Assembly: GCA_003224905.1 (NCBI GenBank)
Contig: QIAA01000048.1
Location: forward strand, 1-64,000
Direction of reading: 5' to 3'
Origin: Acidobacteriota bacterium
GTDB lineage: Bacteria > Acidobacteriota > Terriglobia > Terriglobales > Acidobacteriaceae
DNA length: 64,000 nucleotides
The position numbers and the translations under genes are program-made. This document shows, piece by piece, positions 40,024-48,687 of this stretch (position 1 is the first letter of the stretch; each line of letters opens with the position of its first letter). The notes beneath the pieces were generated by a model. That model had not been told where the DNA came from. It saw only the letters and a program-made list of their open reading frames with translations, and ran no database searches.

Positions 40024-41859
40024 TCAGTTCTTCAACACTTTCAAACGTTTCTCGAGGTCTGCTACTTCGTCATTCAAGCCCTGAGGCAACCGGCTGCCAA
40101 ACTGAGCGAAATGCTGCCTGATGCTGGCAATTTCTGCCATCCATCCGTCTATGTCCACCCTCAAGAGTTTCGCAAGACTATCGGGCGGGAGATCCAGCCC
40201 GCGGGTATCCAAATCGGCGGGTTCAGGCAAGCGGCCGATCGGCGTCTCTACCGAGTGCACTTTGCCATCGCAACGGTCGAAAACCCACTTGAGTACCCGG
40301 CTGTTCTCGCCATAGCCCGGCCACAGGAACTTCCCGCTCTCATCTTGCCGGAACCAGTTCACGTAGAAGATTTTTGGAAGCTTCGAGGGGGATGAGCTTT
40401 TGCCCATGTTCAGCCAGTGGCCGAAATAGTTACCCATGTGATAGCCGCAGAAGGGGAGCATGGCCATGGGATCGCGGCGAAGCTGACCGACCTTGCCCAC
40501 GGCGGCGGCCGTAGTCTCACTGCTGGCGGTAGCGCCCAAAAAGGTTCCGTGCTGCCAGTTGAAGGCTTCGGTAATGAGCGGTAATACTCCGGCTCGCCTG
40601 CCCCCGAACAGGATTGCGTCAATTGGCACACCGCGAGGGTCTTCCCATTCGCGAGCGATGACGGGACACTGGTGCGCGGGGGTGGTGAACCGCGAATTGG
40701 GATGGGCGGCTTTGCGTCCGGATGCGGGGAACCAGGGGCGGCGAAGCCAGTCCACTAATTCCGCCGGCTTCTCGCTTGTCATGCTTTCCCACCAGACGTC
40801 GCCGTCGGGAGTCATTGCGCAATTTGTAAAGATGGAATTTTTGGTGGCTGTGAGCAGAGCATTGGGATTCGATTTCATGCTCGTGCCCGGCGCCACACCG
40901 AAGAATCCGTATTCAGGATTGATGGCGTACAGGCGGCCATCAGCGCCAATTTTCATCCAGGCAATGTCATCGCCTACAGTCTCAACCTTCCATCCGGGAA
41001 TCGTCGGGATCAGCATGGCGAGGTTGGTCTTGCCGCAGGCGGAGGGAAAGGCGGCGGTCATATACTTCGCGCGGCCCTCCGGATTGGTTAGTTTGAGGAT
41101 GAGCATGTGCTCGGCCATCCAGCCCTCATCACGGGCCTGCACCGAGGCGATGCGAAGGGCGTGACACTTTTTTCCCAGCAGAGCGTTGCCGCCGTAACCG
41201 GAGCCGTACGACCAGACTTCTCGAGTTTCAGGAAAATGACAGATGTATTTATCGCGGGAGTTGCAGGGCCAGGGGGTATCGGCCTGGTTCGGCGCAAGAG
41301 GCGCGCCAACTGAGTGCAGGCCGCGAACGAACTCACCGTCTACGCCAAAGGCTTGCAGCACGCTCGTGCCGACTCGGGTCATGATGTGCATGCTGGCTAC
41401 GACGTAAGGAGAATCGGTGATTTCCACGCCGAGCCGTGAGATCTCTGATCCGATCGGGCCCAAGCTGTACGGGATCACGTACATGGTGCGTCCGACCATG
41501 CATCCCGCATAAAGCTCCCGCAGCTTGCGGGTCATCTTTTCCGGGTCCTCCCAGTTGTTGGTCGGACCGGCGTCTTCCTTGTGGCGAGAACAGATGAAGG
41601 TGCGGTCTTCGACTCTGGCAACATCGGCGGGATCCGAGCGAACCAGAATGCTGTTGGGGCGTTTCTGCTCATTCAGGGGAATAGCCGTGCCGCTCAAGAT
41701 CATCAGCCGTTGCATTGCCTGATATTCGTCATGCGAGCCGTCGCACCAATGCACGCGGTCGGGTTTGCACATCTGCGCTACGTCTTCCACCCACTGTGCG
41801 AGGCGCGTATGGCGCTTATGACTCGGCGCAGCTTCCACGTCAATTGTCATACTGGACAT
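40024..41859 (-). CDS. pckG: Phosphoenolpyruvate carboxykinase (GTP)
   Basis: From ATG 41859 (AGGAG 8 bases upstream) the protein has 611 residues, the normal size for the GTP-dependent enzyme that interconverts oxaloacetate and PEP at the gluconeogenesis entry. The P-loop and reactive cysteine are in [16 protein letters not shown] near residue 280. Other landmarks are [11 protein letters not shown] near residue 37, [20 protein letters not shown] near 135, [12 protein letters not shown] near 320, and [14 protein letters not shown] near 425. An in-frame ATG at 41880 upstream is less likely. A small hypothetical gene precedes it on the same strand. Confidence 0.96.
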   Translation of the reverse strand: MSSMTIDVEAAPSHKRHTRLAQWVEDVAQMCKPDRVHWCDGSHDEYQAMQRLMILSGTAIPLNEQKRPNSILVRSDPADVARVEDRTFICSRHKEDAGPTNNWEDPEKMTRKLRELYAGCMVGRTMYVIPYSLGPIGSEISRLGVEITDSPYVVASMHIMTRVGTSVLQAFGVDGEFVRGLHSVGAPLAPNQADTPWPCNSRDKYICHFPETREVWSYGSGYGGNALLGKKCHALRIASVQARDEGWMAEHMLILKLTNPEGRAKYMTAAFPSACGKTNLAMLIPTIPGWKVETVGDDIAWMKIGADGRLYAINPEYGFFGVAPGTSMKSNPNALLTATKNSIFTNCAMTPDGDVWWESMTSEKPAELVDWLRRPWFPASGRKAAHPNSRFTTPAHQCPVIAREWEDPRGVPIDAILFGGRRAGVLPLITEAFNWQHGTFLGATASSETTAAAVGKVGQLRRDPMAMLPFCGYHMGNYFGHWLNMGKSSSPSKLPKIFYVNWFRQDESGKFLWPGYGENSRVLKWVFDRCDGKVHSVETPIGRLPEPADLDTRGLDLPPDSLAKLLRVDIDGWMAEIASIRQHFAQFGSRLPQGLNDEVADLEKRLKVLKN

Positions 41860-41917
41860 GAGTGCCTCTCCTGATAGCAACCGGGGTTTGCTTTATGATT
41901 CGGATACGTCGCACTAG

Positions 41918-42307
41918 TTAACCCGTCCGGTAGACAGGACTCATCTCCTGTGTGCCGGGTTCCTGTACACGTATTTCCTTTACCGCTGCTTCCAGATGCT
42001 GAAGAGTATCTTCTACAGTGAGCGAGTACATTTCGCGTCCGAGGCCCTCGCCGGTTTCTAAGGCAGTCTTGCAAAAGTGCCCGGCAATCTCGATAGCCAG
42101 AGGGTCCGTAATTTGCTTTCCGGTGCGCCGCTGGTATTCCACCCACGCCGGATGCGGCAGGGCGACCCAAACCGGACGGCCGTCGACCAGAAACTTGACG
42201 TCTACAGCATCGGCGTGCCGGGTTGCGATGGCGACAATGAGCGCCTGATAAATGCAGTGGACCGTCCTTTTAGACCAACGATCCATGGCATGGAAATCCT
42301 GGTACAT
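41918..42307 (-). CDS. Hypothetical small cytosolic protein
   Basis: This is 129 residues from ATG 42307; longer starts exist up to 42355. No ribosome binding site is clear, and TATTATAG lies just upstream, so a leaderless message is possible. Visible segments are SKRTVHCIYQALIVAIATRH, then KFLVDGRPVWVALPHPAWVEYQ, and CKTALETGEGLGREMYSLTV. The pattern suggests a small alpha/beta domain; no family is recognised. It is 58 bases upstream of pckG in the same direction and might share a promoter. Confidence 0.55.
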   Translation of the reverse strand: MYQDFHAMDRWSKRTVHCIYQALIVAIATRHADAVDVKFLVDGRPVWVALPHPAWVEYQRRTGKQITDPLAIEIAGHFCKTALETGEGLGREMYSLTVEDTLQHLEAAVKEIRVQEPGTQEMSPVYRTG

Positions 42308-42487
42308 GGTGTCAAAACTATAATAATCGACAGAAGGAGGCACGAGACAACACAACGATGCTTCCTACACGTCTTTAGATGTTGCGCTTTACCTCAGGCT
42401 AGTCCTCTGGTTTTAACAACACAGTGATTCGGATCACACCGTTGGGTGCGTAGACTATTATGTGCTTCGCGGCGCAGTGGAGGTTTC

Positions 42488-43090
42488 ATGAAGAATCTTG
42501 GCATCCTGCTCTCCGGACGGGGGTCAAACTTTGAAGCTATTGCCAAGAACGTGGCAGCGGGAAAAATTCCCGAGGCCCGAATTGCGGTGGTGATCTCGAA
42601 TGAACCCGATGCCGGAGGGATGGCGATAGCGCAGCGCATGGGATTGGAGGCACTTCTGATTCCCTCCAAGGGTAAACAGCGTCAAGAACACGACGGCGAA
42701 GTGGTTGCGGCGTTGCACCAGCGTAATGTGGATCTGGTCTGCCTGGCCGGCTACATGCGTCTGCTCTCTCCCTGGTTCGTGCAGCAATTTCCGCGGCGCA
42801 TTTTGAACATTCACCCTTCGCTCTTGCCGGCATTTCCCGGGCTGGAGGCTCAGGAACAGGCCTTTGCCTACGGAGTGAAAATCGCAGGCTGCACTGTGCA
42901 CTTCGTAGACGAAGAACTGGATCATGGACCGATCGTTGTGCAGAAAGCGGTGCCGGTTCTCGAGACTGATACTGAAGGCAGTCTCGCCGCCCGCATCCTG
43001 GAGCAAGAGCACATCGCGTACGCCGAAGCGATTAACCTCGTGTTGACGGAAAGTTTCGACATCGCGGGAAGACGGCTTGTAAGGAGATAA
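42488..43090 (+). CDS. purN: Phosphoribosylglycinamide formyltransferase
   Basis: From ATG 42488 (GGAGG upstream) the protein has 200 residues. It transfers the formyl group of 10-formyltetrahydrofolate to glycinamide ribonucleotide in purine synthesis. Landmarks are ILLSGRGSNFEAI at residue 5, VVISNEPDAGGMAIAQR near 33, and LVCLAGYMRLLSPWFVQQFP near 78. The active-site stretch is RILNIHPSLLPAFPGLEAQEQ with the catalytic Asn and His near 104-106, and GCTVHFVDEELDHGPIV near 128 carries the catalytic Asp. It is followed by tyrS after 92 bases. Confidence 0.96.
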   Translation: MKNLGILLSGRGSNFEAIAKNVAAGKIPEARIAVVISNEPDAGGMAIAQRMGLEALLIPSKGKQRQEHDGEVVAALHQRNVDLVCLAGYMRLLSPWFVQQFPRRILNIHPSLLPAFPGLEAQEQAFAYGVKIAGCTVHFVDEELDHGPIVVQKAVPVLETDTEGSLAARILEQEHIAYAEAINLVLTESFDIAGRRLVRR

Positions 43091-43182
43091 GAGATCCAGG
43101 GTGCGGCTGGCGGATATCTTGATCAACCTCACCAAGCCACAGCAGCTATCGCAACACGACCCTGCAGCTATAATCGTCCGCT

Positions 43183-44535
43183 ATGTCCCCGTTTGCGCCA
43201 GTCGACGAACAGTTAACCTACATAAAAAAGGGCTCTGCCGAGATCGTGAAAGAGTCCGAGCTTCGAGAGAGACTGGAGAAATCTCGCGCCTCGGGGAAGC
43301 CGCTTCGGGTCAAAGCCGGTTTTGACCCTACCGCGCCCGATCTGCACCTAGGCCACACCGTCCTGTTGCGCAAGCTGAAGCATTTTCAGGACCTCGGACA
43401 TACCGTCACATTTCTGATCGGCGATTTCACGGGCATGATCGGCGACCCCACGGGCCGCTCTGCCACGCGCCCGCCGCTGAGCGCGGAAGAAATCATGCGC
43501 AATGCGAAGACTTACATGGCGCAGGTGTGGAAGATTCTTTCGCAGGCCAAGACGGAAGTTCGTTTCAATAGCGAGTGGTTCGACAAGATGAAGCCGGCGG
43601 ATTGGATCCGGCTGACAGCGAAGTTCACTGTCTCGCAGATGCTCGAGCGGGAAGACTTCCACAAGCGTTTTCAGGATGAAAAGCCAATCGCGTTGCATGA
43701 GCTGCTCTACCCGCTGGCGCAGGGGTACGACTCGGTCGTTTTGAAATGCGATGTTGAACTCGGGGGCACCGATCAAAAATTTAATTTGTTGGTTGGGCGC
43801 GAGTTGCAACGGGCTTACGGCCAGGAATCGCAGATCGTGCTTACGACACCGATTCTCGAAGGGCTGGACGGCGTGCAGAAGATGTCGAAGTCGCTGGGGA
43901 ATGCAATCGGCATCCAGGAGCCTCCGCTCGAAATGTACGGGAAGATCATGTCAATTTCAGACGAAATGATGTGGCGGTACTACGAACTGCTCACCGACGC
44001 GCAGCTGCCGGAGATTGAGAAGATGAAGCGCGAGTCGCATCCCATGCAGGCGAAGAAGGACTTGGCGCGGCAAATTGTGGCGGACTTTCATTCGGCGGAT
44101 GCGGCGACTAGGGCAGCGGAGGACTGGGCGAGAGACTTCCAGCGGAATGAGCAGGTTTTAGAGGCGACGGAAAAAGTATTAGTCCCCATCGCTTCGATTG
44201 AAGTGCAAGACGCGCAGGACCGGACCAAGCCGCCTTGGGCATATGAAGAGGCACCAACCAAACATCTCTACCTGCCGGATGAAAGCACCATCAAAGCAGA
44301 CTGGGACAAAGTTCTAGACGGGAATCCTAAAGTAAGGATTGCTAGAGTGGAGAAACTTCTGCTTCAGCTCGGACTGGTTTCATCTACAACGGAAGCGAGT
44401 CGCAAGCTAAAAGAGGATGCGGTCACCATCAAGGGTGAGAAAATGAAGGGAAGATACTTCGCTTTCATAAGCGTTCCCACTGATGCGTACGTAAGGGTTG
44501 GCCGCAAGAAGAAGGTTGCCTCAATAGTAGCTTAG
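43183..44535 (+). CDS. tyrS: Tyrosyl-tRNA synthetase
   Basis: The 450-residue class I synthetase charges tRNA(Tyr). The HIGH-type motif is in [18 protein letters not shown] near residue 56. The KMSKS motif is in [17 protein letters not shown] near residue 233. Tyrosine and adenylate contacts sit in [20 protein letters not shown] near 78 and [20 protein letters not shown] near 193. The C-terminal S4-type RNA-binding domain (about 380-440) includes [20 protein letters not shown] and [15 protein letters not shown]. No T-box leader is apparent upstream. Confidence 0.95.
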   Translation: MSPFAPVDEQLTYIKKGSAEIVKESELRERLEKSRASGKPLRVKAGFDPTAPDLHLGHTVLLRKLKHFQDLGHTVTFLIGDFTGMIGDPTGRSATRPPLSAEEIMRNAKTYMAQVWKILSQAKTEVRFNSEWFDKMKPADWIRLTAKFTVSQMLEREDFHKRFQDEKPIALHELLYPLAQGYDSVVLKCDVELGGTDQKFNLLVGRELQRAYGQESQIVLTTPILEGLDGVQKMSKSLGNAIGIQEPPLEMYGKIMSISDEMMWRYYELLTDAQLPEIEKMKRESHPMQAKKDLARQIVADFHSADAATRAAEDWARDFQRNEQVLEATEKVLVPIASIEVQDAQDRTKPPWAYEEAPTKHLYLPDESTIKADWDKVLDGNPKVRIARVEKLLLQLGLVSSTTEASRKLKEDAVTIKGEKMKGRYFAFISVPTDAYVRVGRKKKVASIVA

Positions 44536-44557
44536 CTCGGCTGAAGGGTAACAACAT

Positions 44558-44583
44558 GTGGGGACAGCCGCCCTCGGCTGTCC
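44558..44583. repeat. REP left of the damaged REP transposase, family J
   Basis: GGACAGCCG (44562-44570) pairs with CGGCTGTCC (44575-44583). The outer tip TGTGGGGACAGCCGCC is an inverted copy, with one mismatch, of GGCGGCTGTCCCTACA at 45208-45223. Confidence 0.75.
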
Positions 44584-44704
44584 GGGCGAGCGGCAGCTCG
44601 CCAGCTCACCCAAAGATTTCCCAACTTGGGATTCTTGGACAACTTATCTGGTTAGCTCTTACCTAAGCTTCAAAATCAACTAATAGAATCAAGTTCCTCA
44701 GAGC

Positions 44705-45227
44705 ATGCCAAAACACTTCTATCGACGCCAACTTCCTCACTTTCAGGGCGACAACAAGCCCCATTTTGTGACCTTCTGAAAATCAAGTGCACGTGATCCG
44801 GCATGATCACAACAATCTGAAGAGCCATTGTGGTTCCATCATCGTGCAAGCAGCAATCCAACACGACCTTGCGGGCAAGCTCTGGTAGTACCCAGCGGTG
44901 ATCTGTGCACCGCTTGTGAATGAGCACAGAATGGAAGTCTGCTCGCTTGCGGAAATCACGGATGCGGTTAAGGGAGCGTCAGCCCACAAGATCAACAAAA
45001 TCTTGGGTCGCAAAGGGAAGGTGTGGCAGACAGAGTCATTTGATCATGTGTTGCGATGTTCAGAAAGCTTGGATCAGAAAATCGAATATATACGGCAAAA
45101 TCCAGTGCGGCGAGGCTTGGTTTCAAACTGGGAGGACTATTCCTGGATATGGCCCAAGCAATGTGTTGAGCATGGAACAGCGGAGCTTCGCTCCGCCGGA
45201 CAGCCGGGGGCGGCTGTCCCTACATGA
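44705..45227 (+). pseudogene. REP-associated tyrosine transposase with an inverted internal segment
   Basis: Three consecutive pieces of one RAYT are present, but the middle one is on the other strand. Plus-strand 44705-44776 encodes MPKHFYRRQLPHFQGD and KPHFVTF, then stops. Minus-strand about 44917-44780 encodes HKRCTDHRWVLPELARKVVL and continues through the HxH motif IMPDHVHLIF. Plus-strand about 44905-45227 encodes PLVNEHRMEVCSLAEITDAV, IKGASAHKINK-type sequence and the tyrosine region up to IRQNPVRRGLVSNW. Flipping the middle block restores the family order. CACCGCTTGTG at 44908-44918 is compatible with both joins, which suggests inversion through short inverted repeats. The gene is dead as it stands. 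Confidence 0.8.
45185..45223. repeat. REP right of the damaged REP transposase, family J
   Basis: GGAGCTTCGCTCC is followed by GGACAGCCG (45198-45206) paired with CGGCTGTCC (45211-45219), then CTACA. It overlaps the last codons of the transposase remnant, as the right REP does at 4637-4663. Confidence 0.75.
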
Positions 45228-45233
45228 ACCCTG

Positions 45234-45509
45234 CTAGCCACCGGCGATCGATGGCACCAGCAGAATTTCATCTCCATCATGAAAAGAATACGAGTTGCCG
45301 CCGAGGAAGCGGATGTCTTCCTCGTTTACGTAGACATTTAGAAAGCGCCGCGTCTGGCCTGCCTCGTCGCGAAGATGTGGCTTGAGATCAGGGAACTGCT
45401 GGTCGAGCACCGAGAACAGCTCGCCCAAGTTGGAGGCTGAACAGGTAAGCTGCGCGTTTCCCGCAGTGAGCCGGCGCAGGGCGGTGGGAATTTGAACGGT
45501 GATAGTCAT
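45234..45509 (-). CDS. MoaD/ThiS family sulfur carrier protein
   Basis: This is a 91-residue ubiquitin-fold protein. It starts with the strand ITVQIPTALRRLTAGN, has LGELFSVLDQQFPDL and NVYVNEEDIRFLGG in the middle, and ends in the exposed di-glycine LVPSIAGG. That C-terminus is adenylated and thiocarboxylated in the family, and the carrier then donates sulfur. It starts 1 base after the upstream threonine-synthase-like gene ends, so the two form one operon under a SAM riboswitch. This context suggests sulfur delivery for homocysteine or another amino acid rather than molybdopterin or thiamine. No E1-like activating gene is seen in the window. Confidence 0.88.
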   Translation of the reverse strand: MTITVQIPTALRRLTAGNAQLTCSASNLGELFSVLDQQFPDLKPHLRDEAGQTRRFLNVYVNEEDIRFLGGNSYSFHDGDEILLVPSIAGG

Positions 45510-45510
45510 G

Positions 45511-46764
45511 TTATGCCACCGCGGGCTCAGGAACTTCCAGAGCCTTGTCTAGGTATTTGTCGAATTCGGCGATCTTTGGCGGAATCGGTTCTTCCAGTTC
45601 GTATCTTCCCGCGAGTGCATCCGTCGTCTTCAGGCCATTGCCGGTGATGCAGAGCACCGTTGTTTCATCTGGAAGGATGCGGTCCTGCAGACACAGCTTG
45701 CGAGCGCAGCTGACGGTGACGCCGCCTGCGGTTTCCGTGAAAACTCCTTCAGTCTCGGCCAGCAACTGGATGCCTTCAACCACTTGGCTGTCGGAGACGT
45801 CCTCGGCCCAGCCGCCGCTTTTAGTTATGGTCTTGATTGCATAGTGGCCGTCGGCGGGATTGCCGATGGCCAGCGAGCGCGCAATCGTCGACGGCTTCTG
45901 CGGCTGGATATCAGTCTCTCCGGTTTTGACCGCCGTGGAAATTGGCGAACAACCCGTAGCCTGCGCGCCAAAAAAACGTACCGTCTTGGGCTCAACAAGG
46001 CCTAGCGTGATCAGTTCGTCGAACGCTTTCTTGATTTTTGTGATAAGCGAGCCGCCCGCCATGGGAACGACAATGTTGTCGGGAAGGCGCCAGCCGAGCT
46101 GCTCGGCGATTTCAAAGCCGACGGTCTTTGAACCTTCTGCGTAGTAGGGACGCAAATTCACATTGACGAAGCCCCAGCGATGCTCGTCGGCGATCTGCGA
46201 GCACAGGCGATTTACCTGGTCATAGCTGCCCGCGATGCGAACCAGCTTCGCGCCAAACACCTGGGTGCCGAGAATCTTGGCGGGTTCGAGATCCGCAGGA
46301 ATAAAAATCCAGGCTTTGAAGCCATTGCGCGCAGCCTGAGCGGCCACGGCGTTGGCAAGGTTTCCGGTTGAGGAGCAGGAAACCACCTCGAATCCGAAAC
46401 TGCGCGCCTGCGCCAGTGCGACTGCGACTACGCGGTCTTTGAAGCTGAGTGTCGGCAGACATACGGCGTCATTCTTCAAGTAGAGCTTCTTCACTCCCAA
46501 TTGCTTCGCCAACTGAGGCGCGTGCAGCAGCGGCGTGAATCCTACGGGCAAGGACGGCTCGAAATTCTCGGGCAAGGGCAATAGATCTGAGTATCGCCAA
46601 ATATTTGCAGCGCATTGCGCGATGCGCTCTCGTGTGACCTGACCGCGAAGCGCGTCATAGTCGTAGGAAATTTCCAGGGGAGAGAAACAGTCGTCGCAAA
46701 TCGAGCGGGGCTGGTTTCCCCAGCTTTTCCCGCATTCCCGGCAGCGCAATTCATAATGGGGCAT
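45511..46764 (-). CDS. thrC: Threonine-synthase-like PLP enzyme with N-terminal zinc ribbon
   Basis: The 417-residue protein is of fold type II (tryptophan-synthase-beta family). The N-terminus has two cysteine pairs (LRCRECGKSW and SICDDCFSPL), a likely zinc ribbon. The PLP lysine is in LPTLSFKDRVVAVALAQA near residue 109. The phosphate loop follows in VVSCSSTGNLANAVAAQAAR near 127, and the serine/glycine-rich end is in CITGNGLKTTDALAG near 388. By homology it converts O-phosphohomoserine to threonine. The SAM-I riboswitch in its leader and the sulfur carrier gene behind it make a role in homocysteine/methionine supply an attractive alternative. The symbol follows homology only. Confidence 0.85.
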   Translation of the reverse strand: MPHYELRCRECGKSWGNQPRSICDDCFSPLEISYDYDALRGQVTRERIAQCAANIWRYSDLLPLPENFEPSLPVGFTPLLHAPQLAKQLGVKKLYLKNDAVCLPTLSFKDRVVAVALAQARSFGFEVVSCSSTGNLANAVAAQAARNGFKAWIFIPADLEPAKILGTQVFGAKLVRIAGSYDQVNRLCSQIADEHRWGFVNVNLRPYYAEGSKTVGFEIAEQLGWRLPDNIVVPMAGGSLITKIKKAFDELITLGLVEPKTVRFFGAQATGCSPISTAVKTGETDIQPQKPSTIARSLAIGNPADGHYAIKTITKSGGWAEDVSDSQVVEGIQLLAETEGVFTETAGGVTVSCARKLCLQDRILPDETTVLCITGNGLKTTDALAGRYELEEPIPPKIAEFDKYLDKALEVPEPAVA

Positions 46765-46810
46765 GGGCTAATCGCTTTCAGCAGCCGGGACGAGCTGAAA
46801 AGTGCCCTAA

Positions 46811-46845
46811 AACGGAAAACCTCTTTTCCGGATTAGGAAAAGAGG
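46811..46845 (-). terminator. Riboswitch expression platform: Rho-independent terminator
   Basis: On the minus strand CCTCTTTTCC (from 46845) pairs perfectly with GGAAAAGAGG (to 46820) around a 6-base loop, followed by TTTTCCGTT. It lies between the SAM-I aptamer and the ORF, 46 bases before its start codon, in the position expected for SAM-dependent transcription termination. Confidence 0.85.
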
Positions 46846-46874
46846 AACGAGATGCCTGAACTCCGCACCCCGAA

Positions 46875-46984
46875 TCTCATGTTCCCCGTCTCCGGGAGAG
46901 AGTTGACACCGGGCGACCGAAATTATCTTTCGATCCGGTTGTCGTGGCTTCTTCGGGCTCGTCCCTCAGCCACTCTGCATGAAA
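46875..46984 (-). ncRNA. SAM-I (S-box) riboswitch aptamer
   Basis: Read on the minus strand. P1 forms between TTTCATG (46984-46978) and CATGAGA (46881-46875). The conserved core reads AGAGTGGCTGAGGGACGAGC, then CCGAAGAAGCCACGACAACC, covering the kink-turn arm and the S-box signature GAGGGA, GCCC, GAAGCC and CAACC. P3 pairs ACCGG with CCGGT, followed by GGTGTCAA. P4 is CTCCCG-GAGA-CGGGGA, then CATGAGA closes P1. All four helices and the order of conserved blocks fit SAM-I. Two core positions vary from the common form (AAGAAGCC for ATGAAGCC, ACAACC for GCAACC). High SAM should turn off the downstream operon. Confidence 0.85.
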
Positions 46985-47079
46985 TCCAAGGTCTGCTCCT
47001 AAGAGCAAACTTGAACTGATGATAATGATTGTGGAGCGGGCAGGTCAAGGGGGAATTAGCAAGGAACAATCTCGACGAA

Positions 47080-48270
47080 TCACTGCCGAGTGTACTGGTT
47101 CTTTTTCTTATCCGCGTGACGCTCCAGGCCGAGTCGAATCAGTCGCTCGATTAACTCTGGATAAGGCAATCGCGAAGCGGCCCACAGCTTGGGGTACATG
47201 CTGATGGATGTGAACCCCGGCATGGTATTGATCTCGTTCACAAAAATCTTTCGGGTGCGGGGGTCCATCAGAAAATCCACGCGGGCGAGCCCGGAGCAGT
47301 CCACTGCTTTAAAGGCGTGCACAGCAAGTTCGCGGGCGTTTTTTGTCTCAGCTTTGCTCAACTTCGCCGGAACGATCAGCGCTGATCCTTCGTCCAGGTA
47401 CTTGGCATCGTAGTCATAAAACTCCTTGCAGGGGACGATTTCGCCGAGGACGGAAGCTTCGGGCTGGTCGTTGCCGAGCACCGCACATTCGATCTCACGG
47501 GCTTTCTGCTTTTTGCCGCCGACCCCTTCTTCGATGACAATCTTGCGGTCGTACCTGGCGGCTTCTTCGATTGCCGGGCCGAGCTCTTGCCGGTCGTGAG
47601 CTTTCGAGATTCCAACAGACGATCCCAGGTTTGCCGGCTTGACGAACACCGGATACTTCAGCTTGCTCTCGACCACCTTCTGCACTTTCTTAGGTTCGGT
47701 TTCCCAGTCACCTCGCAAAACGGTGACGTGCTTGACGATCGGCAATGCGGCAGCACGGAACAAGGACTTCATGATGTCCTTGTCCATGCCGGCGGCGGAG
47801 CCGAGAACGCCCGCGCCGACGTAGGGGAGATCGGCTAGCTCAAGCAGTCCCTGGATAGTGCCATCCTCGCCAAAAGTGCCGTGCAGAACGGGAAAGATGA
47901 TATCCACGTTGATCGCGCGGTCGGCAGCGCGGCGTGTGGGCGCGGAATCGGATTGAAAGGGCATCATTCCCGCTTGCCTGGGCTCGGGAGGGACTACAAC
48001 TGCTTCGCCGCTGGCCAGCACTGCGGCCCCCGGGGTTACGTCTGGATCGCCCGCGCGGAGGTGGCGCGATTCGTGGTCCAGCGGCTTTCCATGCAGGAGC
48101 CGCTCGGCGTCAGAGGCTGTAACCCACCGCCCTTCTTTAGTGATGCCGATGGGCACGACGTCGTATTTTTGTTGATCTATGGCCTTGAAAACCGAGGCCG
48201 CAGAAAGCAGCGAAACTTCGTGCTCTCCGCTGCGTCCGCCGAACAGGATTCCCACTCGAACCTTTTTCAT
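47080..48270 (-). CDS. ddl: D-alanine--D-alanine ligase
   Basis: The 396-residue ATP-grasp enzyme makes the D-Ala-D-Ala dipeptide for peptidoglycan. Landmarks are VGILFGGRSGEHEVSLLSA at residue 6, FPVLHGTFGEDGTIQGLLEL near 131, GMDKDIMKSLFR, YPVFVKPANLGSSVGISKAH near 206, and the metal/ATP site DFLMDPRTRKIFVNEINTMP near 331. The protein is longer than the compact DdlB type because of an insert at about 70-120. The riboswitch and thrC follow it on the same strand but after 95 bases, so they are separate. No mur genes are adjacent. Confidence 0.95.
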   Translation of the reverse strand: MKKVRVGILFGGRSGEHEVSLLSAASVFKAIDQQKYDVVPIGITKEGRWVTASDAERLLHGKPLDHESRHLRAGDPDVTPGAAVLASGEAVVVPPEPRQAGMMPFQSDSAPTRRAADRAINVDIIFPVLHGTFGEDGTIQGLLELADLPYVGAGVLGSAAGMDKDIMKSLFRAAALPIVKHVTVLRGDWETEPKKVQKVVESKLKYPVFVKPANLGSSVGISKAHDRQELGPAIEEAARYDRKIVIEEGVGGKKQKAREIECAVLGNDQPEASVLGEIVPCKEFYDYDAKYLDEGSALIVPAKLSKAETKNARELAVHAFKAVDCSGLARVDFLMDPRTRKIFVNEINTMPGFTSISMYPKLWAASRLPYPELIERLIRLGLERHADKKKNQYTRQ

Positions 48271-48412
48271 GAGCTTTCAGTGTGGGGCAGCATGAGCTTC
48301 ACGTCAATTCTCGATGAGGATGGTTTCGGTTCGCGTAAGGACGTGAACTATGGGGCTTGAATCGGCCGAAAATACATTGAGCCTCGCGGCTGTCAGGATC
48401 ACATGTACATAG

Positions 48413-48436
48413 TCATGATATAATGACCATGGTCAT
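48413..48436 (+). promoter_or_regulatory. Operator/promoter of the Phd-PIN pair
   Basis: The perfect 14-bp palindrome ATGACCATGGTCAT (48423-48436) overlaps a consensus -10 box TATAAT (48419-48424). A second partial repeat, TCAT-GATATA-ATGA (48413-48426), overlaps both. AAGGAG follows before the antitoxin ATG. This is a typical arrangement for autorepression by a Phd/YefM antitoxin. Confidence 0.65.
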
Positions 48437-48453
48437 ATGAAGGAGCAAGAATT

Positions 48454-48687
48454 ATGAAGACCATGCCCGCCGGCCAATTCAAGGCGCGATGCCTGCGCGT
48501 GATGGACGAAGTGAACTCTACGCGCCAGCCGGTGCTGATCACGAAGAAGGGAAAACCCGTAGCCAAGCTCGTGCCGGCAGAGCCAGCGTCCGATGATTTT
48601 CTCGGGAAATTGTCCGCTGTTATCAAAATTGTAGGCGATATTACCCAGCCAATCGAGGACCCGGACGCCTGGGAGTCGGCTCGTTGA
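48454..48687 (+). CDS. Phd/YefM-type antitoxin
   Basis: The 77 residues match the type II antitoxin fold: MPAGQFKARCLRVMDEVNST at the start and the signature VLITKKGKPVAKLVPAEP at about residues 27-44. A toxin-binding C-terminal tail follows, ending in DPDAWESAR. AAGGAG gives a good ribosome binding site, and a palindromic operator lies 18 bases upstream. The toxin start codon overlaps its stop by 4 bases. Confidence 0.9.
   Translation: MKTMPAGQFKARCLRVMDEVNSTRQPVLITKKGKPVAKLVPAEPASDDFLGKLSAVIKIVGDITQPIEDPDAWESAR

Noticed and set aside
42308..42487. Possible riboswitch upstream of purN
   Set aside because: I found no conserved purine-type or THF-type core, only a short leader with GGAGG.
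43091..43182. T-box leader before tyrS
   Set aside because: The 92-base gap is too short and has no T-box sequence or terminator.
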